Origin: Yersinia vastinensis
Lineage (GTDB): Bacteria; Pseudomonadota; Gammaproteobacteria; Enterobacterales; Enterobacteriaceae
Length of the DNA: 64,000 bases
Direction: 5' to 3'
NCBI RefSeq assembly: GCF_902726565.1
Contig: NZ_CACVAF010000009.1
Location: 105,971 to 169,970 of the forward strand
Part shown: piece after piece, positions 19,659 to 29,126 of the stretch
How the letters are laid out: every line of letters starts with the position of its first letter
Position numbering within the stretch: the stretch's first letter is position 1
Program-made: the position numbers and the translations under genes
Notes under the pieces: generated by a model
What the model was told of the DNA's origin: nothing
The model's input: the letters and a program-made list of their open reading frames with translations, nothing else
Database searches by the model: none

Positions 19659-21818
19659 ATGGATAGCACAAAAAAACTACCCCGCCCCACATTGGCCCAA
19701 GTCTGGCAAGATACATTGTTCCGGGTATCAAAAAGATTATTATTATTGAGGGATATCACCGATTTAGTTAATGAGCTTCGAAAGCTCTCTTTTTCTGTCG
19801 TGCGTTTTCAACGTGTCAATTTATTACTGCTGAACCCGCTGTATAACCAAATGACACTTTATACTCATGATGAAGTGACTGACACCGTTGTGGGCTCACA
19901 CAATATTTTGTTTGCTGAAGGGCCTGGTGGGATGGCTTGGCAACAACAGATACCTTTGCAAACTGACCCACATCGTATGCGAAGGGAGTTTTCTACAGTT
20001 TGTGATTTAGCGCCATATCAGCAATTACATTCTGGCTGTCACTTTCCCTTAGGCCATGGCAATCATTGGTCGGGATGCGTTGAGTTTATTAAAACTGATA
20101 ATAGTGAGTTTGATGAGCAAGCTGTGACTTTTTTGGCACTATTGGCCGAGGTCGTGGCTATCGCAGTTGATAATATTACTGAAATAAAACGGGCATGTTC
20201 TGAACGAGAGCAACTGCGCTTTGAACGAGATCACTTCCGAATATTGGTGGATGTCACCAATACGGTTATTTCTAAACTGGAACTGGATGTATTAGCCGCA
20301 GAAGTCTCTAAAGAGATACACCGCTTTTTCAATATTGATTACATTAGCCTGGCAATATGTGGCACGCATAAAGATAAAAATAAACTGAATGTTTTTTCTA
20401 CCCGCTATCAGGTGGGGAAAGCGGTACAGTACCAGCAGGCGTGGGTAGATATGACGGGCACATTAGCAGGGCAAGTTTTACGCAGCCGCGAATTATTGCT
20501 GGTAAATTTAGCCGATATTTCTCTCTTAGCGCCGGATGATAAACAACTGGCTAATATGTTGGATGAGGGGTTACAAGCTGTTTGTTTATTACCGCTATTT
20601 TTCGGTCATAAAATGCTGGGGGTATTAAAACTGGCGCAATGTCAGAGTGATATCTTCACTGACAGTAACCTCAAGTTATTACGTCAAATTGCTGCCAGAA
20701 TTGCTATTGCGGTTGATAATGCTCTGGCTTACAACGAAATTACTCGCCTGAAAGATTCATTGGTAAATGAAAATCTCTATCTCACTGACCAGATTATTCA
20801 TAATGAAGAGTTTGGCGAAATCATTGGCCACAGTGCAGGAATTAAAGCAGTGCTGGAACAGGTTGAAATGGTGGCCTCCAGTGATTGTACTGTGTTGATT
20901 CTGGGGGAAACTGGCACCGGTAAAGAGTTAATAGCCCGCGCAATTCATAATTTAAGCACCCGAAAGAATAAACGTATGGTGAAAATGAACTGTGCAGCTA
21001 TTCCCTCAGGTTTAATGGAAAGCGATCTCTTTGGTCATGAGAAGGGGGCTTACACCGGAGCTGCGGCACAACGTATTGGTCGATTTGAAATGGCTGATGG
21101 TGGCACGCTATTTCTTGATGAGGTGGGGGATATTCCCCTAGAACTGCAACCAAAACTTTTACGGGTATTACAAGAGCGAGAAATAGAACGCTTGGGTGGT
21201 AGTAAAATTATTCCAGTTGATGTTCGGTTAATTGCAGCAACAAATCGTGATTTAAAATTGATGATGGTAAATCGAGAATATCGCAGTGATCTCTATTATC
21301 GGCTCAATGTTTTTCCGATTGTGATCCCACCACTGCGTGAACGCCCTGAAGATATTCCCCTATTAGTAAAATTCTTCACTCAGAAAATAGCCAAACGAAT
21401 GAACCGCACTATCGATATCATTCCGGGCGAAACATTACGATTACTCAGTCGCCTGCCATGGCCTGGGAATATTCGTGAACTGGAAAATGTGATTGAACGG
21501 GCAGTGATACTCAGTCGTGGAACCACATTAAATTTGCAGTTACAAGAACTGGAATACCATTTATCCCCCTTAGAGGCGGTTAAGCCGGTATCGGAAAAAA
21601 CCATTCATAAACCATTATTACCAGAGAGTGATGAGCCGGAGTTTTCAGAATCTGAACGTACGCGAATTATTCGGGTATTGCGAGAAACCAACGGTGTGGT
21701 TGCCGGGCCAAAAGGAGCGGCGATTAAATTGGGGTTGAAACGAACCACTCTGTTATCTCGGATGCAACGACTCGGAATATCCGTAAGAAGTATCGAAGAC
21801 GAAGACAGTTTGATGTGA
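19659..21818 (+). CDS. fhlA: formate hydrogenlyase transcriptional activator FhlA
   Basis: Formate-responsive sigma-54 activator of the fdhF/hyd/hyf/hyp promoters in this region. In its 719 residues two GAF-type sensory domains span about 25-170 and 200-345. The AAA+ domain follows (about 390-625), with Walker A GETGTGKE near 415, the sigma-54 contact loop G-A-Y-T-G-A near 463 (Tyr instead of the commoner Phe, a known functional variant) and Walker B G-T-L-F-L-D-E-V. A Fis-type helix-turn-helix lies near 684-707 (K-G-A-A-I-K-L-G-L-K-R-T-T-L). It stands alone on the plus strand, tail to tail with fdhF. It fits FhlA better than HyfR because the whole body and C-terminus follow FhlA. Confidence 0.93.
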   Translation: MDSTKKLPRPTLAQVWQDTLFRVSKRLLLLRDITDLVNELRKLSFSVVRFQRVNLLLLNPLYNQMTLYTHDEVTDTVVGSHNILFAEGPGGMAWQQQIPLQTDPHRMRREFSTVCDLAPYQQLHSGCHFPLGHGNHWSGCVEFIKTDNSEFDEQAVTFLALLAEVVAIAVDNITEIKRACSEREQLRFERDHFRILVDVTNTVISKLELDVLAAEVSKEIHRFFNIDYISLAICGTHKDKNKLNVFSTRYQVGKAVQYQQAWVDMTGTLAGQVLRSRELLLVNLADISLLAPDDKQLANMLDEGLQAVCLLPLFFGHKMLGVLKLAQCQSDIFTDSNLKLLRQIAARIAIAVDNALAYNEITRLKDSLVNENLYLTDQIIHNEEFGEIIGHSAGIKAVLEQVEMVASSDCTVLILGETGTGKELIARAIHNLSTRKNKRMVKMNCAAIPSGLMESDLFGHEKGAYTGAAAQRIGRFEMADGGTLFLDEVGDIPLELQPKLLRVLQEREIERLGGSKIIPVDVRLIAATNRDLKLMMVNREYRSDLYYRLNVFPIVIPPLRERPEDIPLLVKFFTQKIAKRMNRTIDIIPGETLRLLSRLPWPGNIRELENVIERAVILSRGTTLNLQLQELEYHLSPLEAVKPVSEKTIHKPLLPESDEPEFSESERTRIIRVLRETNGVVAGPKGAAIKLGLKRTTLLSRMQRLGISVRSIEDEDSLM

Positions 21819-21917
21819 AAATGCATCCCGCTAAGCCAGTATTTCACTCTGTGAGGTATTGCAGTTTTGCCAGTCTGAGCGAATCCAGACTGGCAAATCG
21901 TAATAATCGTTAATCCA

Positions 21918-24065
21918 TCAACAGACTTCAGCTTCTCTACGTAACCGTGCCTTCAACTGGCTATATTCCTGCTGCACGTAATTTTCTGCCCACGTCTGAT
22001 CGGCAATGGCTTCGAGTTTCACTGCGCAATATTTATACTCTGGGGTCTTAGAGATCGGATCCAGATGGTCAAGGGTCAATTCATTGCAGGCACCAATCCA
22101 CCACTGATAAGTCATATAGACCGCACCAACATTGATGCGCTCACTGACTGACACTCGAGTGATAACTTTGCCGCGCCGTGATGCAACCCAGACCAACTGC
22201 TGATCCTGCAAGTGCATTTTATCAGCATCCTGCGGACTGATTTGCACATAGCCCGGTTCATCAGCCAGTGTTTGTAATGCGGAACAGTTACCGGTCATCG
22301 AACGGCATGAGTAGTGGCCGACTTCCCGGACGGTGCACAGCACCAGCGGGTATTCCTCATCCACCTGCTCCATCGGAGCACGCCATTCGCTGGCAAATAA
22401 CAATCCTTTACCTCCGGGGCGGTCGAATTTATTGCCGGCATATAGCCACGGCGTACCGGGGCTGTCTTCAGTGGTGCAAGGCCACGGAACATAACCTAAA
22501 CCGGCCATTTTTTCATAGGTTGCACCGTAATACAGTGGGCACAGTTCGCGCAATTCATCCCAAATTTCTTGAGTATTATGATATTTCATCGGATAGCCGA
22601 GGGCTGTCGCCATTAAACTGATAATTTCCCAGTCCGGTTTAACATCCCCTTGTGGATCAACTGCTTTTTCAAAGCGTTGGAAGCCACGATCCGCGGCAGA
22701 GTAAACACCTTCATGCTCACCCCACGATGTAGCAGGGAGAATCACATCGGCTTCGGCGGCAGTTTTTGTCATAAAGATGTCCTGCACAATCAGCAATTCC
22801 AACTCACTGAATGCTTCGCGCATCATCGACAGGTCCGGTTCCGTTTGTAGGGGGTCTTCACCCATCACATAGTTGGCTTTGATTTTGCCTTCTTTCACTT
22901 TGTGCGGCACATCCGTCAGCGAGTAGCCAATTTTGTCAGACAGGGAAGGGACTCCCCACGCTTTAGCAAATTTCTCTAGTGTTGCCGGATCAGTTACGGG
23001 CTGATAGCCGGGATACATATTCGGCAAGGCCCCCATGTCGCAGGCACCTTGTACGTTATTTTGTCCACGCACTGGACCGACACCGACATTCGGGCGCCCC
23101 AGATTGCCCGTCAGCAACGCTAATCCTGACAATCCTTTAACAACGTCTACACCCTGACCCCATTGGGTGACCCCCATACCCCATAAAATGGTGGCAGAAG
23201 GTGCCGCAGCATAGATGCGCATCGCTTCACGGATCGTTTGTGCGGGCAGACCAGTAATGCCTTCGACATATTCCGGCGTGTATTTGGCGACAATGTTGCG
23301 ATACTCGTCAAAACCTTCGGTATAGCGCGAAACATAGTCTTTGTCATATAGCTCTTCAGTGATTAACACATTGGCAAATGCATTGACCAGCGCCATATTC
23401 GAACCATTTTTCAATGGCAACCAAAGGTCAGCAATACGTGCGGTTTCGATATGTCGCGGATCGCAAACAATCACTTTAGCGCCTTTCTCTTTTGCTTTGA
23501 GAATACGGCGTGCCACGATGGGGTGGGAGTCGGCGGCGTTATAGCCAAACACTAAAATGCATTTGGTATCTTCAATCTCGCAGATGGAATTACTCATCGC
23601 GCCATTGCCCAGCGTCACTTGCAGGCCTGCCACTGAAGGGCCGTGACACACGCGTGCGCAACAATCGATATTGTTGCTGCCGGTGACCGCACGGGCAAAT
23701 TTTTGCATCACATAATTGGTCTCATTACCCGGCCCACGTGAAGAACCCGTGTGCATAATGGCTTCCGGACCATATTTTTCTTTAATTGCGCGCAGTTTGC
23801 TACTGGCGAAATCAATGGCTTCATCCCAAGAAACTGCCTCCAGCTTGCCGCCTTTTTGACGACGAATCATCGGTTGTTTTAGGCGTGGCGTCAGCAATTT
23901 GGTGTCATTGAGAAAATCCCAGCCATAGTAGCCTTTCAGACACAATTCACCCTGATTCGTAACACCATTCGCGCCCTCAGCGCCGACCACTTTACCGTTT
24001 TCAACCAGCAAATTTATTTTGCAGCCGGAGCCACAGTATGGGCAAACAGTTAATGCTTTATACAT
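21918..24065 (-). CDS. fdhF: formate dehydrogenase H, cysteine form
   Basis: Oxidises formate to CO2 and passes electrons to the hydrogenase arm of formate hydrogenlyase in the cytoplasm. The 715 residues include a [4Fe-4S] site C8-C11-C15-C42, the molybdopterin (bis-MGD) domains and the conserved active-site stretch R-V-C-H-G-P-S-V. In E. coli FdhF residue 140 is selenocysteine (TGA); here codon 140 is TGT, Cys. The frame is therefore continuous and needs no SECIS element. Neighbouring His141 and the E-V-G-H-Y-S-C-R-S-M-T-G-N-C segment are kept. It lies 28 bp downstream of hydN in the same operon. Confidence 0.95.
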   Translation of the reverse strand: MYKALTVCPYCGSGCKINLLVENGKVVGAEGANGVTNQGELCLKGYYGWDFLNDTKLLTPRLKQPMIRRQKGGKLEAVSWDEAIDFASSKLRAIKEKYGPEAIMHTGSSRGPGNETNYVMQKFARAVTGSNNIDCCARVCHGPSVAGLQVTLGNGAMSNSICEIEDTKCILVFGYNAADSHPIVARRILKAKEKGAKVIVCDPRHIETARIADLWLPLKNGSNMALVNAFANVLITEELYDKDYVSRYTEGFDEYRNIVAKYTPEYVEGITGLPAQTIREAMRIYAAAPSATILWGMGVTQWGQGVDVVKGLSGLALLTGNLGRPNVGVGPVRGQNNVQGACDMGALPNMYPGYQPVTDPATLEKFAKAWGVPSLSDKIGYSLTDVPHKVKEGKIKANYVMGEDPLQTEPDLSMMREAFSELELLIVQDIFMTKTAAEADVILPATSWGEHEGVYSAADRGFQRFEKAVDPQGDVKPDWEIISLMATALGYPMKYHNTQEIWDELRELCPLYYGATYEKMAGLGYVPWPCTTEDSPGTPWLYAGNKFDRPGGKGLLFASEWRAPMEQVDEEYPLVLCTVREVGHYSCRSMTGNCSALQTLADEPGYVQISPQDADKMHLQDQQLVWVASRRGKVITRVSVSERINVGAVYMTYQWWIGACNELTLDHLDPISKTPEYKYCAVKLEAIADQTWAENYVQQEYSQLKARLRREAEVC

Positions 24066-24093
24066 TTTTAATCCCCTTGGCTTTTGAGGCTGA

Positions 24094-24636
24094 CTAGAAA
24101 CTCATCTCGTTGGCTTCATCTAGCGCAGCGCGCATCTGTTTCTTGCGAAGCATGGCCTGCATAGTGTCGCGGCCAATCATGTGTAATGCCTGAGTTGGGC
24201 AAACTGAAATACAGGCCGGACCTGCCGTGCGGCCCTCACATAAATCGCATTTCTGTGCTTCTGCTTTCAGACAAAAGCCCTGAGAGAGACCGTTGAACAT
24301 AACTTCAACTTCTTTAGTCACCACACTCATAGCACCGTACGGGCAGGCAACGACGCAGGTTTTGCAGCCAATACATTTTTCCTGCAACACTTGGATGCTG
24401 TCAGAGGCACGAATAATAGCGCCGTTCGGGCAAACATTGGCGCAAGGTGCATCTTCACAGTGACGACACATAATGGCGGTACTGACATTAAGTCCTTTAA
24501 CCACTTTTAACCGTGGGGCAAAATTAGCCTTATTCAAGGCCTCCAGCCTGCCACCATTATGTGCCAGCACGCAGGCCACCTCGCAGGTGCGGCAACCAAT
24601 GCACTTTTTGGGGTCTGCAATTATGAACCGGTTCAT
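24094..24636 (-). CDS. hydN: HydN-type four-cluster ferredoxin subunit
   Basis: Electron carrier expected to work with FdhF in formate hydrogenlyase. In 180 residues there are four Cys clusters: C-I-G-C-R-T-C-E-V-A-C near 12-22, C-R-H-C-E-D-A-P-C-A-N-V-C-P near 57-70, C-I-G-C-K-T-C-V-V-A-C-P near 88-99, and C-D-L-C with A-C-I-S-V-C-P near 129-145. It resembles E. coli HydN, which is also paired with formate dehydrogenase genes. A leader of roughly 250 bases carrying ERIC sequence lies between its sigma-54 promoter and the start codon. Confidence 0.9.
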   Translation of the reverse strand: MNRFIIADPKKCIGCRTCEVACVLAHNGGRLEALNKANFAPRLKVVKGLNVSTAIMCRHCEDAPCANVCPNGAIIRASDSIQVLQEKCIGCKTCVVACPYGAMSVVTKEVEVMFNGLSQGFCLKAEAQKCDLCEGRTAGPACISVCPTQALHMIGRDTMQAMLRKKQMRAALDEANEMSF

Positions 24637-24649
24637 TGCTTTATCTCCT

Positions 24650-24773
24650 TACCCTTCATCTTTCAAATTGCAGCGGTGTTGGCTGCATTCGCTCACCCGA
24701 ATCACTGACTTGTGTCAGCTCATCGGGACTCACTCATTTGCCGCCTTGCCGCACCTTGAAATCTATCAGGTAT
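24650..24773 (-). repeat. ERIC element (complete) in the hydN leader
   Basis: About 124 bp, bounded by ACCCTTCAT and AGGTAT ends. The centre carries the ERIC-type palindrome C-C-C-G-A-A-T-C-A-C ... C-A-T-C-G-G-G. It is the reverse orientation of the copy at 51639. It forms a long imperfect hairpin if transcribed. Confidence 0.78.
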
Positions 24774-24779
24774 ATTGGT

Positions 24780-24815
24780 CGTCATCTTTCAAGTTGCAGC
24801 GGTGTTGGCTGCATG
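24780..24815 (-). repeat. partial ERIC element
   Basis: The first ~35 bases repeat the start of the neighbouring ERIC (TCATCTTTCAA-TTGCAGCGG-TGTTGGCTGC, with one base different) and then stop. It is a truncated second copy in the same orientation. Confidence 0.7.
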
Positions 24816-24896
24816 GGCATTAAATAGCGTTCTGGCAGATTTGCCCTCGGGTGAGCAAAAATAGGCCATGACCTGATACAGGTATTCACTTAGAGA

Positions 24897-24914
24897 TTGC
24901 ATGGTTTATGCCAA
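24897..24914 (-). promoter_or_regulatory. sigma-54 promoter of hydN-fdhF
   Basis: On the minus strand TTGGCATAAACCATGCAA has GG and GC separated by exactly 10 bases. The -24/-12 element would start transcription near 24888, about 250 bases before hydN. Confidence 0.7.
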
Positions 24915-25002
24915 GTTGAACTAATGACATGAAAATGAGTTAAACTTATTGTTTTGTAAGGAAATTATTGCTTTCCGTAAAAAGAACAATGAAGAGAGAA
25001 AC

Positions 25003-25040
25003 TGTCGGTGAATGTGACGTCGGCAAATTTGACGACGCCA
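25003..25040 (-). promoter_or_regulatory. FhlA-type upstream activating region for hydN-fdhF
   Basis: Two TGTCG/GACG-type repeats (TGTCGGTGAATGTGACG, then TCGGCAAATTTGACGACG) lie about 90-130 bp upstream of the sigma-54 element. They resemble described FhlA targets (TGTCG...TGACA). Between these sites and 24637 there is only ERIC material and promoter, no gene. Confidence 0.5.
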
Positions 25041-25053
25041 CACCGTCACGCCA

Positions 25054-25545
25054 TTAAAGGTGACTAAAGCCACCATCACCTTGCCAGTGAGCTAATTTCT
25101 GATACAGCGTATCCACGGCCTGTTTGACGATATCGGTCATGGGGAAGTAAAACGCTACCAATGTAGGTTGGATCCCCACGAACAACACTTCGGGGATATC
25201 TTCTTTTAGTTGGTCGATGAGAAAATTAAGTGGCAAATTATGAGTGCTCATGATGAACATTTCGGCAATCCGCTCAGGGTCAATAATTCGAATCTCCCCC
25301 GGCGGTAGCGCCATATCGGCGGCATCCACAATCACCAACCGTGTTGGCTGCAAAGCACGAATACGGTGAACCACATTTTCAGGGGCTGAACCACCATCAA
25401 TCACTTGCCAGTGGGCTAATGGTTGCTGGGTCATGCGTTCAGCTAACAACGGGCCAGCGCCGTCATCACCCATCATGCTGTTGCCGACGGTTAATACCAG
25501 ATTTGTGATTGCGCTCGGAGTGAGTGCTGCATCCTGAATAGTCAT
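25054..25545 (-). CDS. hycI: hydrogenase maturation endopeptidase HycI
   Basis: Cleaves the C-terminal tail of the hydrogenase large subunit once nickel is inserted. The 163 residues show G-N-S-M-M-G-D-D-G-A-G-P near 22-33 (metal-binding Asp), V-D-A-A-D-M near 76-81 and T-H-N-L-P-L-N near 101-107 (metal-binding His), as in E. coli HycI, with a somewhat longer N-terminus. It overlaps hyfJ by 4 bases and is the last gene of the hyf operon, in the place where E. coli has hyfR. Its substrate here should be HyfG. Confidence 0.92.
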   Translation of the reverse strand: MTIQDAALTPSAITNLVLTVGNSMMGDDGAGPLLAERMTQQPLAHWQVIDGGSAPENVVHRIRALQPTRLVIVDAADMALPPGEIRIIDPERIAEMFIMSTHNLPLNFLIDQLKEDIPEVLFVGIQPTLVAFYFPMTDIVKQAVDTLYQKLAHWQGDGGFSHL

Positions 25546-25946
25546 GGGCGGCGTTTCACCATTAAGTAAATTGCTGGTTCCTGCTCAATATCGTATAGGG
25601 TTTGCAGCAGTTGCTGACTCCATGACTGATGCAAGGTGTTGGCATCTTGTGCCAGCGGTGCAAAAGCGTGGGCCAGTAATTGGGTATGGGTGCTGTCGAT
25701 GGTGATTTCACCAAACTTGAGCAACCCCGCCATTTTGCGGCGAGCTTCACCTTCAGGTAATTGGCTAAACCACTGTTCATACTCGTCCAATGGGCATTCC
25801 ATCATCGTTTTTAGGCAGTCAATCACGCCGACATGATGGCCGATAGCCAGCGAGTAATACATCACTTGCTGCGCCTGCTCAGGCATATCGTCATCACTGT
25901 CGAGGAATTTCTGGTTCAGGACATAAAAAATAACTTTAACGGACAT
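25542..25946 (-). CDS. hyfJ: formate hydrogenlyase maturation protein HyfJ/HycH
   Basis: A 134-residue cytoplasmic protein of the HycH/HyfJ family, needed in E. coli for maturation of the large subunit or assembly of the complex. The central [16 protein letters not shown] motif and the end A-I-Y-L-M-V-K-R-R match the family. It overlaps hyfI by 11 bases and hycI by 4 bases, so translation is probably coupled. Confidence 0.88.
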   Translation of the reverse strand: MSVKVIFYVLNQKFLDSDDDMPEQAQQVMYYSLAIGHHVGVIDCLKTMMECPLDEYEQWFSQLPEGEARRKMAGLLKFGEITIDSTHTQLLAHAFAPLAQDANTLHQSWSQQLLQTLYDIEQEPAIYLMVKRRP

Positions 25947-26742
25947 GAATATGCCCCCCTGCTAACTGCTCCTGTGCTATCTGCTGCAAGTGAGCGAATA
26001 TCTCACTGAGTCGCGGGTCAGCCTGCTGATTGAGGTAAATCTGGCAGCGCTGATCCAACTCCTGCAAGGGCTGATTCACCAGTAGCGATAGGAAACTGTC
26101 GGTGATTTCTCTGCCATGACGGTAACCGGCCATGCGTCGGGCCTCGCGTTCAAGCAATACCCGCAAACTGAGAGGTGCATCAGGGTGAATCAGTGCCACG
26201 CGTTCATCGGCCGCTTCTTGATGATCCTCTCCTTTCAATTTCTGCTCCAACAAGCCTAATGCCACAGCAAAGCCATAAATAGTGGCTGCAGGGGGGGGTG
26301 GGCAACCGGGGATATAAACATCAATAGGCACAATGGTGTCGCTGCCGCCCCAGACACAATAGAGGTCGTGGAAGATACCGCCACCGCAGCCACAAGCACC
26401 ATAAGAGACACAAATTTTGGGATCAGGGGCAGACTCATAGGCGCGCAGGGCCGGTGCACGCATGGCTCGGGTCACCGCACCTGTGAACAGCAAAATATCA
26501 GCGTGGCGTGGCGATGCGACGACCTTGATACCAAAGCGTTCTGTATCGAACAGTGGTGTAATAGCCGCGAAAATCTCGATTTCGCAACCATTACATCCCC
26601 CGCAGTCCACCCGATACACATAGGCCGAGCGCTTAATATCTTTCAGTAACTTGCCTTTTAACTGAGCGACGGCAGGGTCAAGGGCAATGGGCTGACTGAC
26701 ATGATGCCCCCAGCCCGGTTTTGATGAATGTGACTGGCTCAT
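25936..26742 (-). CDS. hyfI: hydrogenase-4 small subunit HyfI
   Basis: NuoB-like small subunit carrying the [4Fe-4S] cluster next to the [NiFe] site on the cytoplasmic side. In 268 residues the ligands are seen in [10 protein letters not shown] near 47-56, G-A-C-G-C-G-G-G near 114-121 and P-G-C-P-P-P-P near 144-150. There is no Tat signal, as expected for group 4 hydrogenases. The C-terminal extension of about 90 residues fits HyfI rather than the shorter NuoB. It overlaps hyfH by 4 bases. Confidence 0.93.
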   Translation of the reverse strand: MSQSHSSKPGWGHHVSQPIALDPAVAQLKGKLLKDIKRSAYVYRVDCGGCNGCEIEIFAAITPLFDTERFGIKVVASPRHADILLFTGAVTRAMRAPALRAYESAPDPKICVSYGACGCGGGIFHDLYCVWGGSDTIVPIDVYIPGCPPPPAATIYGFAVALGLLEQKLKGEDHQEAADERVALIHPDAPLSLRVLLEREARRMAGYRHGREITDSFLSLLVNQPLQELDQRCQIYLNQQADPRLSEIFAHLQQIAQEQLAGGHIHVR

Positions 26743-27329
26743 AGCTTGCTCCCTTCATCCCTGCGTGGGGTTGGTATTACTTTGTTATTCAAGGCAATAT
26801 TATTTTTAAGTACAATATTCTCATGACCAACAATATTCTGTTTACGTTTACACTCAGGGCAGGTTTCAAAATGAGGCCGCTGTAGCTCAACATCTTCAGC
26901 ACTCATGCCTGAATGAATCAGCAGTGCCATGACGTAATCCACCTCTTTTTTCGGCGCAAAAGGTTTTTGGCACTGTTGGCAATGGGTGAGGGTAAAACTG
27001 GCACGCTGATATAAATCAGCTTTATTGAAAACTGCCAACTCAAACTCTTCTGACAACACTATGGCGCGGGTCGGGCAGACCTCTTCACAGCGCCCACAGA
27101 AAATGCAGCGGCCAAGGAATAACTGCCATTGGCGTGTGCCCTTGGCAGTGTCAGTTTCCATGGTCAGTGCATTGGCTGGGCACGCCATGGTACAGGCACC
27201 GCAGGCAATACATTGTTCAGCATCATATTGTGGTTTACCGCGAAAACCATGGCTAACGTCGAGTGGCTTAAACGGATATTTCACCGTGGTATCGCCGACT
27301 TTCAGGATGGTTTTAAACAGTTTAAACAT
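26739..27329 (-). CDS. hyfH: hydrogenase-4 ferredoxin subunit HyfH
   Basis: NuoI-like 2x[4Fe-4S] subunit of 196 residues linking HyfA/HydN to the small subunit. Cluster motifs [12 protein letters not shown] near 38-49 and [12 protein letters not shown] near 75-86. Two extra CxxC pairs (C-Q-Q-C near 118, C-P-E-C near 157) could bind zinc, as in HycF/HyfH relatives. Confidence 0.92.
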   Translation of the reverse strand: MFKLFKTILKVGDTTVKYPFKPLDVSHGFRGKPQYDAEQCIACGACTMACPANALTMETDTAKGTRQWQLFLGRCIFCGRCEEVCPTRAIVLSEEFELAVFNKADLYQRASFTLTHCQQCQKPFAPKKEVDYVMALLIHSGMSAEDVELQRPHFETCPECKRKQNIVGHENIVLKNNIALNNKVIPTPRRDEGSKL

Positions 27330-27340
27330 TCTTCATCCCT

Positions 27341-29125
27341 CTATTTGAGCGGCGAATGGGTGCGCTCAATGCCATAACGCTCGATCTCTTTGTACGGTAC
27401 GGTGACGGATTTTTGCTTATTCACATCCACCAACGTCACTCGGTCGGTACAGGAGTAACAGGGATCGAGGCTGCCGATAATCAATGGCGCATCGGAAACC
27501 GTATTACCGCGCAACATGTAACGCAGTACCGGCCAGTTAGCGTAAGTGGCCGCCCGGCAGCGCCAGCGGAACAGTTTTTGATTGTCGCCAGTCATACTCC
27601 AATGCACATCTTCACCCCGTGGGGCTTCTGAGAATCCGAGAGCAAACTTATACGGCTGATAGTGGACTTTTTCTTCCAGCAGAGGTCCTGCAGGCATATG
27701 GTTCAGCCCATATTCAATCATCACTAATGAGTCGAAGAATTCACGTACCCGCACCAGCAGACGAGAATGTACGTCACAGCCAGCAAGGCTAAATAGTTCT
27801 TTAGGAACATTGGCGTAATTGGCATAGGGGTGGTCATGGCGCATATCACGGGTATAGCCGCTGGCGCGGATCATCGGGCCGACAGGGCTGAAATCGCGGG
27901 CAATCTTGCGGTCCAGCATACCGACACCGACAGTACGTTGCTCGATATTGGCGGTACTCATCAGCATGTCTACCAACTCACCGATATCCGCGCGCATTTC
28001 GGCCACCAATTGCAGTGTTTTCAGACGGTCCGCTTTCAGGATGTCACGGCGCACTCCGCCAATCAGGTTTAGACCGTAGGTTTTACGCGCCCCGGTGAGC
28101 ATTTCGGCGATGGTCATGGCCTTCTCGCGTACTCGGAAAAACTGCATAAAACCGGTATCAAAACCGACAAAGTGGCAGGACAGACCAATATTGAGCAGGT
28201 GGCTATGCAAGCGCTCCACTTCTAGCAAAATGGTGCGAATCATCTGCGCCCGTGGTGGGACGATAATACCTAATGCATTTTCAATCGATGAGGTGTAGGC
28301 CACACTGTGGGTGAAGCCACAAATGCCGCAGATACGATCTGAAAGGAAAGTGACGTCGTTATAGCCCATACGGGTCTCCGCCAATTTTTCCATGCCGCGA
28401 TGGACGTAAAACAGGCGGTAATCGGCATCGATAATATCTTCACCATCGACAAACAAGCGGAAGTGGCCCGGCTCATCGGAGGTAATATGCATCGGGCCGA
28501 TGGGCACTACCCGGCTGCTGCTACCCGCTTCGTTTTCAAATTGATACGTTTCAGTGTCGCCAGTTGGGGTTGGGCGCTGACGATAATCCATGGTGTCTTT
28601 GCGCAATGGATAAAGGTCATCCGGCCAATCGTCGGGTAGGACTAAACGGCGCTCATCCGGCAAGCCAACAGGCTGAAGACCATACATATCTCGCACTTCG
28701 CGCTCGCCCCAAACTGCCGCTGGAACACGTGGTGTGACCGACGGAAATTCAGGCCGTTCTGGGCTGATGAGTGCTTTGACTATCACCCAACATTTATCGC
28801 CATACTGCTTGCCGGTATCAATGCCGTATTGTTCACGGCCTTCCATTGATAGCACATAGTAAATAGCAAAATAGCCATTCAAACTGCGTTCGTCATTGCC
28901 AAATAGAACTGACAGCCAGCCACCTTGCTGATAATAAAGGTGTTCAACCACCTCCGGCAGGCTATTAAGCTTGATGGTTATGGTCAGTTGATTATCGGTT
29001 TGCCACTCTTCATCAAGAATTACCGCCGGAAACTGTTCGCGCAGGCGAGCAACATAGGCGGCACCCAGTTTTTCACCGCCGTGTGGCTGACTTGGAATAG
29101 TTGAAATAGGCGTTTCGTGAGTCAC
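27341..29125 (-). CDS. hyfG: hydrogenase-4 large subunit HyfG, GTG start
   Basis: Catalytic [NiFe] subunit that reduces protons to H2. It is a fusion of a NuoC-like N-terminal part (about 1-210) with a NuoD-like part. Nickel ligands are in C-G-I-C-G-F near 280 and D-P-C-Y-S-C near 562. I choose the GTG at 29125: it follows AGGAG by 7 bases and sits two bases after the hyfF stop. The next upstream ATG would add 58 residues overlapping hyfF. From the GTG the protein has 594 residues, a little longer than my recollection of E. coli HyfG (about 555). The C-terminal tail after the last Cys is the HycI substrate. Confidence 0.93.
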   Translation of the reverse strand: MTHETPISTIPSQPHGGEKLGAAYVARLREQFPAVILDEEWQTDNQLTITIKLNSLPEVVEHLYYQQGGWLSVLFGNDERSLNGYFAIYYVLSMEGREQYGIDTGKQYGDKCWVIVKALISPERPEFPSVTPRVPAAVWGEREVRDMYGLQPVGLPDERRLVLPDDWPDDLYPLRKDTMDYRQRPTPTGDTETYQFENEAGSSSRVVPIGPMHITSDEPGHFRLFVDGEDIIDADYRLFYVHRGMEKLAETRMGYNDVTFLSDRICGICGFTHSVAYTSSIENALGIIVPPRAQMIRTILLEVERLHSHLLNIGLSCHFVGFDTGFMQFFRVREKAMTIAEMLTGARKTYGLNLIGGVRRDILKADRLKTLQLVAEMRADIGELVDMLMSTANIEQRTVGVGMLDRKIARDFSPVGPMIRASGYTRDMRHDHPYANYANVPKELFSLAGCDVHSRLLVRVREFFDSLVMIEYGLNHMPAGPLLEEKVHYQPYKFALGFSEAPRGEDVHWSMTGDNQKLFRWRCRAATYANWPVLRYMLRGNTVSDAPLIIGSLDPCYSCTDRVTLVDVNKQKSVTVPYKEIERYGIERTHSPLK

Positions 29126-29126
29126 G

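Noticed and set aside
23600..23660. In-frame TGA (selenocysteine) expected in fdhF
   Set aside because: The codon at position 140 reads TGT, so no recoding is needed.
24473..24827. Plus-strand frames across the hydN start and ERIC region
   Set aside because: They are antisense to hydN or translated ERIC repeats with no ribosome site or family likeness.
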